From assembly GCA_028023455.1 (NCBI GenBank), contig JAQFVV010006272.1:3887127-3951126 (forward strand): a stretch of 64,000 bases of DNA, read 5' to 3'. The notes under the pieces are model-generated. The model saw only the letters and a program-made list of their open reading frames with translations, ran no database searches and had not been told where the DNA came from. This DNA comes from Epiperipatus broadwayi (taxonomy: Eukaryota > Onychophora > Udeonychophora > Euonychophora > Peripatidae). The stretch's first letter is position 1, and each line of letters begins with the position of its first letter. A program made the position numbers and the translations under genes. Positions 26,764-38,285 of this stretch are shown here, in pieces.

Positions 26764-27717
26764 GATGTGTTTAGATCATAAGCAATATATTTTATGGTAG
26801 AATAAACATAATATTAAGTTTTGTTTTAGAAATTGGGAGAGCTATTCTAACTATTCCCAATACAAATAATAGAACACTATTTTACTAAATGAAGATTTTC
26901 ATATCATCATAAGTGTTGTAAATTTCATTTTTATTGTATTTTTTTGAAATGACTAGAGTGAAAGCTATTCTTATTTTGTTTCTTTATTTATGAGTCATAT
27001 TCATTGTAAATATTTTTTATTTATGTTAAATAATGTTAATCTATATTTTACTTTGTAAATATTTTATTATATTATGTTATAAATCTATTGTTGATTTGTA
27101 AATAAATTTGTGAATTGTTTTTTTTTAATTGACCTTAGTCAAGTTGTGATTTATCTGCGTATTGCTTATTTATTTTTCATTCTGCATGTATGATCTGCAG
27201 AAATCAATAATTTAAAATATTTATTTGGCACATGATCCATAAAGATTTCTTAGTCATTATTTTTATTACATTTAATTAAGCAACCAAGTCTATTACTATT
27301 ATTGTCTTAGAAGATATGATCATTATTAATTATTTTTAAACTGATACAACATCAATGAGAGATACTTGATATTGCCACAATATTAGAATACATTATATTT
27401 TTTAAGAATGCCACATTAAACAAGGAAAGATTGTACAATGTTTTATTTAAAATTTTAGTCTATTATTTTTTTTTATTCAAAATTTTAACTATTAGGTAGT
27501 TTTAGTATTGAAAATCATTAAGATATTCAGTTTCTTATTGTTATTATTTTGTAAAAGTAGTTAAATATTATATAAAATCCTTTATCATATTTGACTACAG
27601 GGTATTAATTAGTTAATTTATTTTGTTATTAGTTTGTTAGAAATGAACCTGAAATTATTATCATTATTATTATTATGAGTTTTATTATTATGATTTTTAT
27701 TTTATTATTATTATTAT
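26764..27717. other. AT-rich non-coding stretch
   Basis: Nothing recognisable. Scattered ATT triplets near 27655-27720. Confidence 0.45.
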
Positions 27718-28555
27718 TTTGAGATAATAAACATCACATGATCACCATTTTTTATGCTTGCTTATAACTGTTATTAAAACAGACAAAACTCTCTATGCAT
27801 ATTGCCACTCAGTGCAAGCCAGAGTCAATGGATGCCAGAACACTTGTGCATAAAATCCCTATCTAGTGCCTACTCATCCAATATCCCAAACTAGTTTCTG
27901 GCTTAAGACCTTCATCAGTGAGGAGCCTTGGATCTGAGAGCACTGCACCTACATCTTAGGATCTAATGCAACCCTCCAGCAGCCACCTTTTATCTCTTCT
28001 TAACTACAAAACTATGAGTCTTAAATTGAAAACATTATAATATTTTCAATCTGAGCTTATTAGCTTATATAATCATATAGGTCTGAACTAAGTTCAGTAC
28101 CTATACCTTTTGGTATCTTTGGTTCTTAAATAACCATAGACACCACTATCCTATTAGGCAGGATTGGTTTTAAGCCAATAAACATCACATGATCACCATT
28201 TCTTATGCTTGCTTATAACTATTATTAAAAAGGTAAAACTCTCAGTGCAAGCCAGAGTAATCAATGGATGCCAAAAAAATATAGTGTTTTCAATTTAAGA
28301 CTCATAGTTTTGTAGTTAAGTAGAGGTAAAAGATGGCTGCTGGAGGGTTGCATTGGATCCTAAAATCTAGGTGCAGTGCTCTCAGATCCAAAGCTGCTCA
28401 CTGATGAAAGCCACAAGACAGAAACTAGTTTGGGGATATTTGATGAGTAAGCACTAGATTTGGATTTTATGCACAAACCTTCTGGCATTCATTGATTACT
28501 CTGGCTTGCATTGAGTGGCAATATGTTTGGAGAGTTTTGCCTGTTTTAATTATTA
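27718..28555. repeat. Fold-back repeat family B, copy 2
   Basis: The forward unit starts AATAAACATCACATGATCAC at 27727 and restarts with the same words at 28180 (period ~455 bp). It continues ~100 bp to ATGGATGCCAAAAAAA (28276), then becomes reverse complement (GTGTTTTCAATTTAAGACTCATAG onward) to about 28550 (GAGTTTTGCCTGTTTTAA). The forward blocks GGATCTGAGAGCACTGCACC and CTCCAGCAGCCACC pair with inverses at 28370-28390 and 28330-28345. Same architecture as copy 1, with both outer arms more complete on the left. No coding potential. Confidence 0.72.
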
Positions 28556-29161
28556 TTTTGGAGGATTGTAAATTTCTTATTGAGAGATGATGAGTACAGT
28601 TATTTATTAGTATGTTATTAAAGGAATATTAATTAGTTTATTGTTATTTCTGTAATAAATTTATAAAATTATATTTTAGGATTATTAAATGTGTATTTTA
28701 GAGAAATGAGAGTATTACATAGTAGTTTTGTTATTTGAATTTGGTGGGGTGATATTCTTATGCCATTGAGACTGTTTCTTTTGGGTTGTAGTCTCAATGT
28801 TTAAGCTAGTGTGCCTTACTGAACATCTCATGTTAGGAGATTGATAATTATATTTATTATTTTGACAGAACCTTATTTTGTTTATAATAGTGAGTTAGTT
28901 ATAGATTAGATTTATTAGTAAAGGAATGAATTAAGTATTATAGTTTGAAACCCTAATTATTCATTAATAACCTAAGTATTATGATATTTTATTATAATAA
29001 GATTTTCTTAAATTTAATTAGTGAAAAATATTATATTATATCTTGAGTTAGTCTTTATGTTATATTATTATAATAGTTATCATTTATGCAACTTAATTAT
29101 AATACATCATTGTTATCTCAGCCGAATTCTCTTGTTCAGTAGTATTTTCATTAAGGAAGGT

Positions 29162-29162
<1 letters not shown>
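28556..29162. other. AT-rich non-coding stretch
   Basis: Nothing recognisable. GAGACTGTTTCTTTTGGGTTGTAGTCTCAATG at ~28768 has a short inverted repeat (TGAGACT/AGTCTCA). Confidence 0.4.

Positions 29163-29222
<60 letters not shown>
29163..29222. repeat. (TA)n microsatellite, about 29 copies
   Basis: Uninterrupted alternating TA. Confidence 0.97.
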
Positions 29223-29224
<2 letters not shown>

Positions 29225-31989
29225 AGACATTATAATCCATTTATATACAAGAAGTATTAGGTGTTAATAAATATGATCATTTGGGTGTTTACTATGATGG
29301 ACTTGTAAAAATAATTAAATATTCATTGAACTATATGAACATTAATATAGATTGTTTACTTATCAAGAAAATGTTATATTCAATTGAATTTAAAATATTT
29401 ATGTGTTGTATAATTTATCACAGTATCAGCGAGGAAGATTCAAAAGCTTAATAGTTTCATAGTTTATTTTCAGCATTTTTTAAACTGGCTAAAATTATTG
29501 TGCTCAATTTGCTACTTTATGATCTGCTGAGGTATTATAAGATTAATTATTATTAATAGAATGTGCAAAGATAAAAATGCAATATAGGCATCTTTGTTTT
29601 TTGCTGTCTTTGTTGCTATTTTTTAATAAGCCAAGACTATTCAAGAAAACTTATAACAAAAATGATATGACATAAAGTGGCTTTTTTTTTTATCTAATCT
29701 GCTTTCCACAACAAATTTAATTAGAAGTTTTAGTCACCACAACTCTTTAGTTATACCATGTGATATTTAACTTTCATTTCTTACAGACTTATTACCTAAT
29801 TAATAAATCATATCCTTTTCTCCAATATTAACTTGTTTTACATCATAATCTTTTTATTCATTATAATAGTCAACACTTAGACAATCACAATATCATTAAC
29901 AATCAACAATCTCAAACTGTTGTCAAGGTAACCTCCTTTTAACAATAAAGATGGTTTCCCACCTTTATATATGGTCCAATATATTTATATTGACACTAAA
30001 TATTGCAACTTGATAACAGAGATTGAAAATATTGATACAAAGAAGTTTAAATAAATCTCTTTAAACAGGTAAATATAACCTGTTCTGAATGCAGATTAAT
30101 AAATAGTCAATTTAACATTACAACTGCAATTATAATTTTCATATCATACCCAAAGTTTTACTTAAATAATAAGTGTAATAATGCTGAAAGCTAAATTGGT
30201 TTATAAGTAATAATTAAAACTAGACAACACTTAGACAATCCCAATATCAATAACAATCTCAAAATATTGTCAAGGCAACCTCTTTTTAATAATATTGTAA
30301 TATTGTAGACTTAACCACTCTGACCATGTTAAATATTAGAAGTTTTTAAAAATAAAATTACAATGGTAAAATAATATTTACAATAACAAGAATTCATTTA
30401 ATTAAAGATTTTTATTTATTCAATGAAAATTTTAAACATTTTAAAATAATAATATGGAAATTGATCATTTATTAAGTATTTGTAAAAAAGAAAGAAAAGA
30501 ATAAGATAATATAAATAATTTATTCTCTCTCTTCAGTAATTTTATTTACTAGGTTCAGTTTTGAAAAAAAGTACTAAGAGAAAAAATTTTCCTCCTCAGT
30601 AAGTTATTGAAAAGTTTTAATTTTAACTTTTAAAAGGTGATAAAAAAGATAAATTGGCAAAATTGTATATTTATCAGATTTTTGTAAAAGAAAAGAAAAA
30701 AGTAAGTTTTAATTTTATTTTCCCTCAATCTCTCTCCAAAACAAATGTCAATGTTTTATAATAAAAAAGTAATTATATGATTATCTTGTTTTTTGGCATA
30801 AGAGAAAAACAATTACATAGAATTTTTTTATTAAAAGAAAAAGAGTAAATAACCAAATAACATTTTGTGAAAATAGCCTCAGTTGGTCAGGGTTTAATGT
30901 GGGCATGTTTGAAAAGATATATGACTGCATGGATACAGAATCATTCCAAAAGAAGTAATACAGAGGTAGGTAAAAGCAGTAAACCTTCCTGTCTTGTGAA
31001 GAATAGTAATTCTTGGTTTATTTGTGAAAAAAAGAATAGCAGCAGTTATTTTTTATCAAGCTATTGCAGAAAACTGTAGAGCAGTTAGACATGATCAAAT
31101 CAGAAGCTGAAATTCAGCTATAAGGAAAACACTGAGCATAGTTTTAGTAGTCTGAAGTAAGACTCATCTCACTACAAGTTTAAAAAAATGTTTTCTAAAA
31201 TGGATTTGAAGAAAACTATATGCTACATTTTAGCAAGAAGCTGAGCATCATCAAACCTCACTAGGTAATTTATTAACTAAAGACAAACCTCTTGCTGCAA
31301 CAAGCCTTGTCTTCTTCCAAGAGCATGACTGACTCTGTGTGTTTGCCTGACATGGAAAATAGTAGATTACTAAAATGAATGAATTCATTATGTGTATTAG
31401 CCTGACCTAATGGATTTGGATTCATTCTGTGTTTTAATCTGAAAAATCTACATACATAACCAGAAATTATTTCACAAATTCAAAGAATCACTAATAGAAT
31501 ATTATAAATTATTTATTTGTTTTACATAAACTTTTATTATAACTTTCATTAAAAAAAATCTCTCATTATTAGTTTGATTTTATTTTTTAAAAATATTTAT
31601 TCATTATAATTATTTTTTAATAATTATTTATACTTTACAATAATCTTTTATACATTAAAGATGCATCCGCTTTTACGAGTGTTAATAATAAATGAATACT
31701 TTCACTCCCAACACAAGATATAGTATTTATGAAAGAATAAAATGAATCCACTTATTCTTTCCAACCCAAATGCTTATATATGGGCAAATTTTAAGTACTT
31801 TTATGTAATGCTTTTAAGACATGATTAAAGAACATTATAAAATATAGAAAGATTGGGGGGGGGGTAACTCTAGCAATATTAGTATAACATAGTAAATCAA
31901 TCATAGTTTAAAAAATGGTCATATATAAATTTGAAAAGTGTTATTAGAAATTTACTATATGAAATAAAATATTTCATTTTTTTAAAACA
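29223..31989. other. AT-rich non-coding stretch with one dispersed direct repeat
   Basis: A ~75-bp block starting CAACACTTAGACAATC at 29871 recurs at 30225 with about 85% identity by eye. The intervening 280 bp is not repeated. 30867-31080 is an open frame without recognisable motifs. A run of 11 G lies at ~31855. Confidence 0.4.
29871..30293. repeat. Pair of ~70-75 bp direct repeats 354 bp apart
   Basis: Copies at 29871-29946 and 30225-30293 both read CAACACTTAGACAATC, then AACAATCTCAAA, then TTGTCAAGG(T/C)AACCTC. Indels separate them. A solo duplication or the remains of a longer tandem array. Confidence 0.7.
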
Positions 31990-32160
31990 GTAACAACTCT
32001 GGAATAAGTAGGCACTAGATAGAAATTTTGATGTACAAACCTTCTAACATCCATTGATTACTATGGCTTGCACTAGGTGGCATTACTGCATTGACAGAGT
32101 TGCTGCTGTTTTAACAGCTTTTGTAAACAGAAGAAATTGTGATCATGTAATATTTCATTA
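31990..32160 (-). repeat. Family B single reverse arm (fragment)
   Basis: AAGTAGGCACTAGATAG, CCATTGATTACT.TGGCTTGCA and CTGTTTTAACAGC appear in the order and spacing of the reverse arm of family B. No forward arm is attached. Diverged. Confidence 0.68.
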
Positions 32161-33090
32161 TGTAAGTTTTATAAACCTTAGTATAAAAAAGTTGAAGTAT
32201 TTCTAAAGAAATCAAAAAATATATTGAAAGAGCTTATCTTATTAAGAATAAATAATGTGTTAACTGTGAAATAAAAATTTTACATTATAAATATCCTTAT
32301 TAAAGTCAGTTAAAATTAAGTAAAATAGATCTCTTAATTATTAAAATAAAAATATTTAACATTAGTGTATGAATAATGCATTGTGAATATACATCTGTTT
32401 GTAAAAAAAATAATTCATTAAGTGCATGTCTTTGGAAATAGAATACTATTATTTTGATATGAGATAAAAATGTTGAGAGTTATTAATTTGGAACAGTTAT
32501 AGAGATATTTGAAATGTATAAAAAATCTTTATGTCGAATCTGACATATATCCATTAGAGTTAATGAAAAATAAAATACTAAGTACAGAGAATTCATTTTA
32601 ATTAATTTCCAAAGAAGAAATAATTTATATTTTATTGTCAGTAATGTATATGGTTGAGATTAATCTTGTTGAATGATATGAGAATGATTTAAAAAATTCA
32701 GAGTTGAACACATGTTAATATTATAGAATAATATTGATTACATTGAATATGTGTACTATTATCCATATTCATTGACATCAGTTTAAAACAGAATTCATCA
32801 CAGATTTACTTATATTTTTGCCATGATCAGTTAATATGTCCTGTTATACATCTTCATAAATGTGTTTTTTGAAATGTTGTTAGTTTATTTATCTTGAGTA
32901 CTGAATAAAGATTATCAAAACTTTTCTTATGCATTTAGTTTCATTTGATTAATATTGTGTAATGATATGATTGTATTTGCTTCTTAATAATTTTATTAGT
33001 CAATTATATTTGTGAAGTATTTCACCTATAGTATATTTAATTTTGTCATACAGTGTGGATAATGGATAATATTAAATGCTTGATGATGAT
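32161..33090. other. AT-rich non-coding stretch
   Basis: Nothing recognisable. Confidence 0.45.
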
Positions 33091-33091
33091 G

Positions 33092-33160
<69 letters not shown>

Positions 33161-33185
33161 TGTTATTGTTGTTGTTGTTGTTGTT
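33091..33185. repeat. Compound (ATT)n(GTT)n microsatellite
   Basis: About 23 ATT triplets followed by a run of GTT triplets. The ATT-then-GTT order is the same as in the array at 60885-61183, which there is the tail of a minus-strand LINE. Here no LINE body follows. Confidence 0.93.
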
Positions 33186-34747
33186 AAGAATATTTAAAGT
33201 TATGAATTATGAGATTAATTCAGTCAGATAATTTATGAAGTTATGAAGGATCATTTCCCAAGAAAAAAAATCAGTGTATCCAAACTTACGAACATATGCA
33301 TATACATAAGTTTTAAAACAATATGCATAATCTGTTCACAGCATCATCAGTATTATATTAAAGTCAAGAAAATAATTATATTATAATAAATGAACTTGTT
33401 AAATTGTAATTGGTTTGATTACTTAGTTAAATATCATTAAGATATAATAATTAGAGTTAGAAAGTGAATTGTTTAAAAAAAGAAATGATACGTAAACAGT
33501 ATATATGAGCTATCGACCTCATTCAAAACCATACGTCATGAATAAGTAATATCTCTGGCAAAACTTATATAAGAAAAACCTTTATTTTTGTAAATAAACT
33601 TAAAGTGCAATATATTGAATAATCAATCAAGGATGGTGGAATTGTATATAGCTTGTATAAACCTATTTATTATATTTGTTAAAATAATTTTTTTTTTCTA
33701 TTTTTAATAATGGTTTTATTCAATATATAGATAAAAGAGATTCATGCCTTTCTGATTTATACTGGAAATAACTCTGGAGAGTTCCAGAATCTTGTTAAGA
33801 TAGTGGTTTAGCATTTTTCATATAGTTTTCTAAATAATATTGTTGTTCTTATTTTATGGAATATGCTATGAAATTTGAAATATAAAGATACCTATTTGGG
33901 AAAGTTGATATAAAATCAATTTCATTCATCTTCTAAGTTTTTGAACATAGTGGTATTCAACCCAACTGTAAATAGTTGTGAAAAGCATTATATAAACTTA
34001 AATTGCTAGCATTTTCCCTCCTGCATTGCAAGAACATGGCTGGATTACCATTATTCTATATACGACTCAATTTCATCACTTTTATTTCCATTCAAACTGC
34101 TATGTTCTAATTTAAAATGTTCAACATATTCTGCCTCATATTTACATGTCACTTCACAAATTTAATTTTTTCCTATATTTTTAGTAGTTCATTTAATTTT
34201 AGATTTTCTGCTCTGCTTTCAAGAAAAATTGCCTTTCTTTAAATCATAAATATTGTCAAATTCAATATCGATCTTGTTTTAGTACAATTTTATCATATAT
34301 TTTTAAATTTCTATAACTTTTTTTTTTTACTGCTTACTAAATTTTCTTCCATTCTGTTAGATTTCTGTTAGAATGTTCTTTATAATTTTTATGTGATATA
34401 TAATGATGTATTCACAACCAAAAAATTTTCATGTTTTAACTTCTTCCTTAATCCAATTGTTAATTCGATTAAAAATCATTTTAGCACTTCTGCATAATTT
34501 TCCAAACATTTTTTTTAGTTTTCTCTTGGTACTTCTTAAATAAAGTGATGCTCATCCCATTTTGTTTTATACGAATGCATCGGTCATTTGTATAGTTTCT
34601 TTGTTCAGTTGATAAAAGTTTATCAGCACTGCATTGGTTTTAATGACTTCTGCTGTTCATATAAGTTAGTACAGAGATATAATGATAATCCTGAGAGCAA
34701 AATGTTCTTGGATTGAAATTCAGCCTTTGAACTCAGTTGCTGGAATG
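33186..34747. other. AT-rich non-coding stretch
   Basis: No gene or bounded element recognised. Confidence 0.45.
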
Positions 34748-34755
34748 CCATAGAT

Positions 34756-35250
34756 CAGGGGTGGGCAAATAGTGGCCCAGGGGCCACATGCGGACCACTA
34801 AGAGGTTTTATGTGGCTCTCCAAGACAATCAGAAAAATCTGCCTTGAACTGAGATTTCTTTTTTGTGTGTGACTGAAGATTCATCTCGTATTTTCCACTA
34901 TGATGGCCACGTCAATACACATGTTCAGTGTAGATATGATGTGCAGTGCTTTTCCAGTTGATATGGTTACTTTCAATTTTGTTTTTGCATTAGCAAATAT
35001 ATACATTTCCAACTTTAGTGAAACCATGAACCCTCTGAAAAAATGTAAAATCAGTGATGAATGTTATGTGTTTAATGAAGAATGGACAAACAAATATTTC
35101 TTTGGTGATACAGGGAATAAAGCAGTGTGTTTATTGTGTCATGAAAAAAAGGTGCAGCCTTCCATTAACCTTCGCTTCCACAACGTGGCCCCCAATGCGG
35201 CCCTCTGCCAACCTCTGCAGCCCCCGAGCCAAATCAATTGCCCACCCCTG
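34756..35250 (+). mobile_element. Internally deleted hAT (Charlie/GTF2IRD2-type) element, 495 bp
   Basis: The terminal inverted repeats are CAGGGGTGGGCAA at 34756 and its near-inverse (TTGCCCACCCCTG) ending at 35250. The subterminal GGGGCCACATGCGG and GCGGCCCTCTGCC blocks are the GC-rich ends usual for this hAT group. The flanking 8-mers are CCATAGAT (34748-34755) and TCATAGAT (35251-35258), 7 of 8 identical. The element retains only the start of its transposase, so it depends on a related enzyme. Its GC content stands out from the neighbourhood. Confidence 0.85.
35026..35184 (+). pseudogene. N-terminal remnant of a GTF2IRD2-like hAT transposase
   Basis: From ATG 35026 the frame reads MNPLKKCKISDECYVFNEEWTNKY, then FFGDTGNKAVCLLCHEKK, then INLRFHN. 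This is the opening zinc-finger region of the hAT transposases that gave rise to GTF2IRD2 and similar genes: VFNEEWT, KAVCL.C and a basic LR.H segment. The second His of the finger is lost where the element jumps to its right terminal sequence, so it encodes at most a DNA-binding stub. The frame can also be read open from 34900, but that part lies in terminal-repeat and spacer DNA. Confidence 0.72.
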
Positions 35251-35450
35251 TCATAGATATAACTTTCTGTTCATTAAACTATTTGATTATTTTGTTACTG
35301 TCCTGTTGATAATCATAAAATTTTTACACTAATTTTTTTTTAGGTCTTTTTACTCAACTTTCAATGTTTAAATAAGTTTCTATTTGATTATATATAAGTT
35401 TACATGTCTGTAAATAACAATGGCTCATCAAATATTTAACATTGATAATA

Positions 35451-35676
35451 TAAACCTATTTATGGAACAATCAAGTCCAAAAACATTATTTTGATCATTC
35501 ACTAGACAGATTCCTAAAGAATAAATTTAAATGAACATGCAAACAACACACCCCTTATATGACATATAAGAAATGGGTATTATTTGCAAGTTCATTTAAA
35601 TGATTATTTGGAATATTTGGTGTACAAATTACCATACTAATGTTTTCAGATTTGATTGTTCCATGAATAGGTTTAA
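35451..35676. mobile_element. Hairpin (fold-back) MITE, 226 bp
   Basis: TAAACCTATTTATGGAACAA at 35451 is inverted at 35676 (TTGTTCCATGAATAGGTTTA), with about 38-bp outer arms at roughly 90% match. A second inverted pair lies inside (CATTTAAATGAACTTGC type, near 35525 and 35590). The target duplication is unclear (TA or longer AT). No coding potential. Confidence 0.6.
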
Positions 35677-36114
35677 AGCAATTTATGTACTAGGCTTGAA
35701 AATATCAATAATTTGTATAAAATTATGGTAAACTGTTACAATTTAGAAAAGTGTTGATTGTTTTCAGAAATTATTTGAATTCAGTACCATGAACATTTAA
35801 ACTTTAAAACATTGTAAAATTTAAACTCAAATTTTAAATAAATTTTAGTAAGACTTAAATAAAATATTTGGCCTATCTATTAATAAAACATAAAGAAAAA
35901 ACGTGGTTTAAAAGCTTATAAAATTCTATTTTACTAATAATGAAAGCCACATCATATTACAACAATTTAATCTTTTTTTGACTTACTAAAATTAATGTGG
36001 AGTCTTAACTCTTAGCAGACTATCTTTTAAAAAATCCTAAGACTTTTTTGATACTAAAAAAATGTTAAGATTTGTCTAATCTCAAAAGGTGAGTTAACAA
36101 CAAATAAATGTCTT
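35677..36114. other. AT-rich non-coding stretch
   Basis: Nothing recognisable. Confidence 0.4.
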
Positions 36115-36790
36115 AACATTTATATCTTAACACCAGGTTCACTACACAACAGATAGATGGTCTAACTACTCTGTAATAATCACAGATTGACTGCAAAATA
36201 AATAGATGTTTTAACTATTTTGTAACAATCTTAAGTTAATTGAACAATAAATATAGATGTGCTGAGTACCATGCCACAATCGCAGATTGACTGCATAATA
36301 TATAGATAGACTAATTTCTATATCTCAATCTCAGGTTCTCTGCACAACAATAGATGTCAACTTCTATGCCTCAATTCCATAACAATTGCTTATCAGGTAG
36401 ATATCTTAAATACCATGTCTCAGCTGTTTGTGCTGCTTATTATTCTATAATCTTGGGTTGACTGCACAACAGATAGATATGTTAACCACTTTTCAACAGT
36501 TTTAAATTGATTGAACAATAGATATAGATGTGCTACAATTCCAGATTGTCTGCATAACAGATAGATAGTCTGACTATTATGCTTTATTTCATATTGTCTG
36601 CACAACAGACATGCCACAATATCATATTAATTGCATAACAGGCAAATGTATTAACTACTATGCCTCAGCTAGATGTGCTACTAGCTATGTCATAATCTCA
36701 GATTGTCTATAAGACATGTAGTTGTGCTAACATTTATACCACAATCCCAAGTTGTCTTCATAATAAGTGGATGTACAAATCATTATGGCA
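36115..36790. repeat. Degenerate minisatellite, ~50-60 bp unit
   Basis: About a dozen diverged units with the core pattern CAGATTG.CTGCA.AACA, then GATAGAT, then a TTAACTA or CTATGCC segment, then CACAATC. Unit length varies with indels. Open frames across it are by-products of the repetition. Confidence 0.72.
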
Positions 36791-37804
36791 TAAGAGTCTT
36801 ATTTCACTGCTATTGTTTTAATAACAAAAATATCTAATAAAAACAACTCTTTCAGAGTATGAATAATCTGTTTCAAAATTAAATAATCCTTCCTCAAATG
36901 CTTTTTTTATTTAGTTTAGTTTATTTTCTCTTCAGCACTTTATAAAAATAACTGATTGGATGCCCTTTGTCTTTTGCAGTAGTATTAGACTCTGATATCC
37001 ACAGACCATAAGATATAATTCAATTCTGATATTTTGGGGGCTCGAAATTACGATCAATAAATCATTCGATTATTATTTACTGGTGAGATATCTATTAATA
37101 TGATTGTATATGTGCGTATTTGAAATCACATTTTTAATTCTGTGAGTCTGCACGTAATAACATTTTTTATTATTATTTTGTATTACAAAATTATTTTCCC
37201 TTCATTTACTTTACATTCAACGAACGAATTTTTTTTTCGTAATTGGGTAGTCATTGATCGCGGGTTTTTTTCTTTTTTTTTTAAATAGATGTTTACTGCA
37301 GATGGCTGCAGTTAACATTTTGCCGACGTAATAAATTTCTAATCAAATAAATTTGCACTTATTAGATTTATTTTGTCTTGACAATGAAAAGAAATTTTAT
37401 TTTTATCTTAATAATTTAATGCTATGTCTCATTTTTCTCAATTTAATATATCCATAATATCAAATTACTTTGAATGAAATTTTGAATCTTATGGCAGTGC
37501 GTACGAATATATGTATATCTATGTCGTACTGCAATTTAAGCTAGATATGATGTGATTCTAGAATCTTGCTTGATTTTAAATTTATACCAGCCATAGTGTA
37601 AGTTAAAATCGGTATATAAATTCAAAAAGAAAATATAGTAATTACTGTTTTTCTTTATTCACATAAAAAAAAATTGTAATTAAAATAATAATAATAATAA
37701 TAAAAACTGTTTTTAAAGATGAAACAGATAAAAAAAAAAGTTAGATTATTTTCTGAAAGAAAAAGTTATCAGTATTTTAAAAATATAATAAAAGTATATG
37801 TCTT
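36791..37804. other. AT-rich stretch, some GC-richer patches, no gene supported
   Basis: At ~37030 a TTGGGGGCTCG word resembles part of a retroviral-type primer-binding site, but no LTR or coding follows. Short ATA triplets at 37685-37705. Confidence 0.35.
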
Positions 37805-37900
37805 GCATTGGTGGTCGAGAGGTCAGCGCGCCTGCTTTGCACTTGCAGGCAGTTGCCTGGGTTGGCCGATGCTATGACACTTCAAAAAAAAAAAAAAAAA
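37805..37900 (+). mobile_element. tRNA-derived SINE, copy 1 (short, poly-A tailed)
   Basis: An acceptor-like 5' end GCATTGG (37805-37811) can pair over 7 bp with CCGATGC (37866-37872). TGGTCGAGAGGT gives an A box, and CCTGC...GCAGG an anticodon-like stem. The B box is damaged: GGTT is followed directly by GGCCGATGC, as if about 9 bp were deleted. After the tRNA part come TATGACA and 17 A residues. Being nearly just tRNA plus poly-A, it is a minimal SINE or a tRNA retropseudogene. The same 3' end occurs at 42835. Confidence 0.72.
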
Positions 37901-38285
37901 GTATTGAAAAAAGTGGGTAAAGTAATAGGTATACTGTATATAGAACATTCGAGTTTAAAACACATAACACCATACAATAAATGTTTAAAATACACTTTAC
38001 CCAAACATAAGTCAAAATTTTCCAAGAATAAAGCGTCCGTTTATTCTTGTATTCCATTTATATATATGCAAGATTGATTAATCAAACTTATATATCTAAA
38101 TGGAGTACCAGAATAAACAGCTGCTTTCTTTTTGCTAAATTTTGAATCTCATGAGAAAAAAAATTCTACGGTGTTACGAGTTTTAATCTCGAATGTTATT
38201 TATATATTAACAGCGGAAGTATGCTATTACATATATGCAGTTAATAAAAAAATATAAAACCGCCTAAGTAAAAGTCTCTTAAAGG

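Noticed and set aside
37030-37050. TTGGGGGCTCG resembling a retroviral-type primer-binding site
   Set aside because: Only about 10 bases match, no LTR pair flanks it, and no gag or pol follows.
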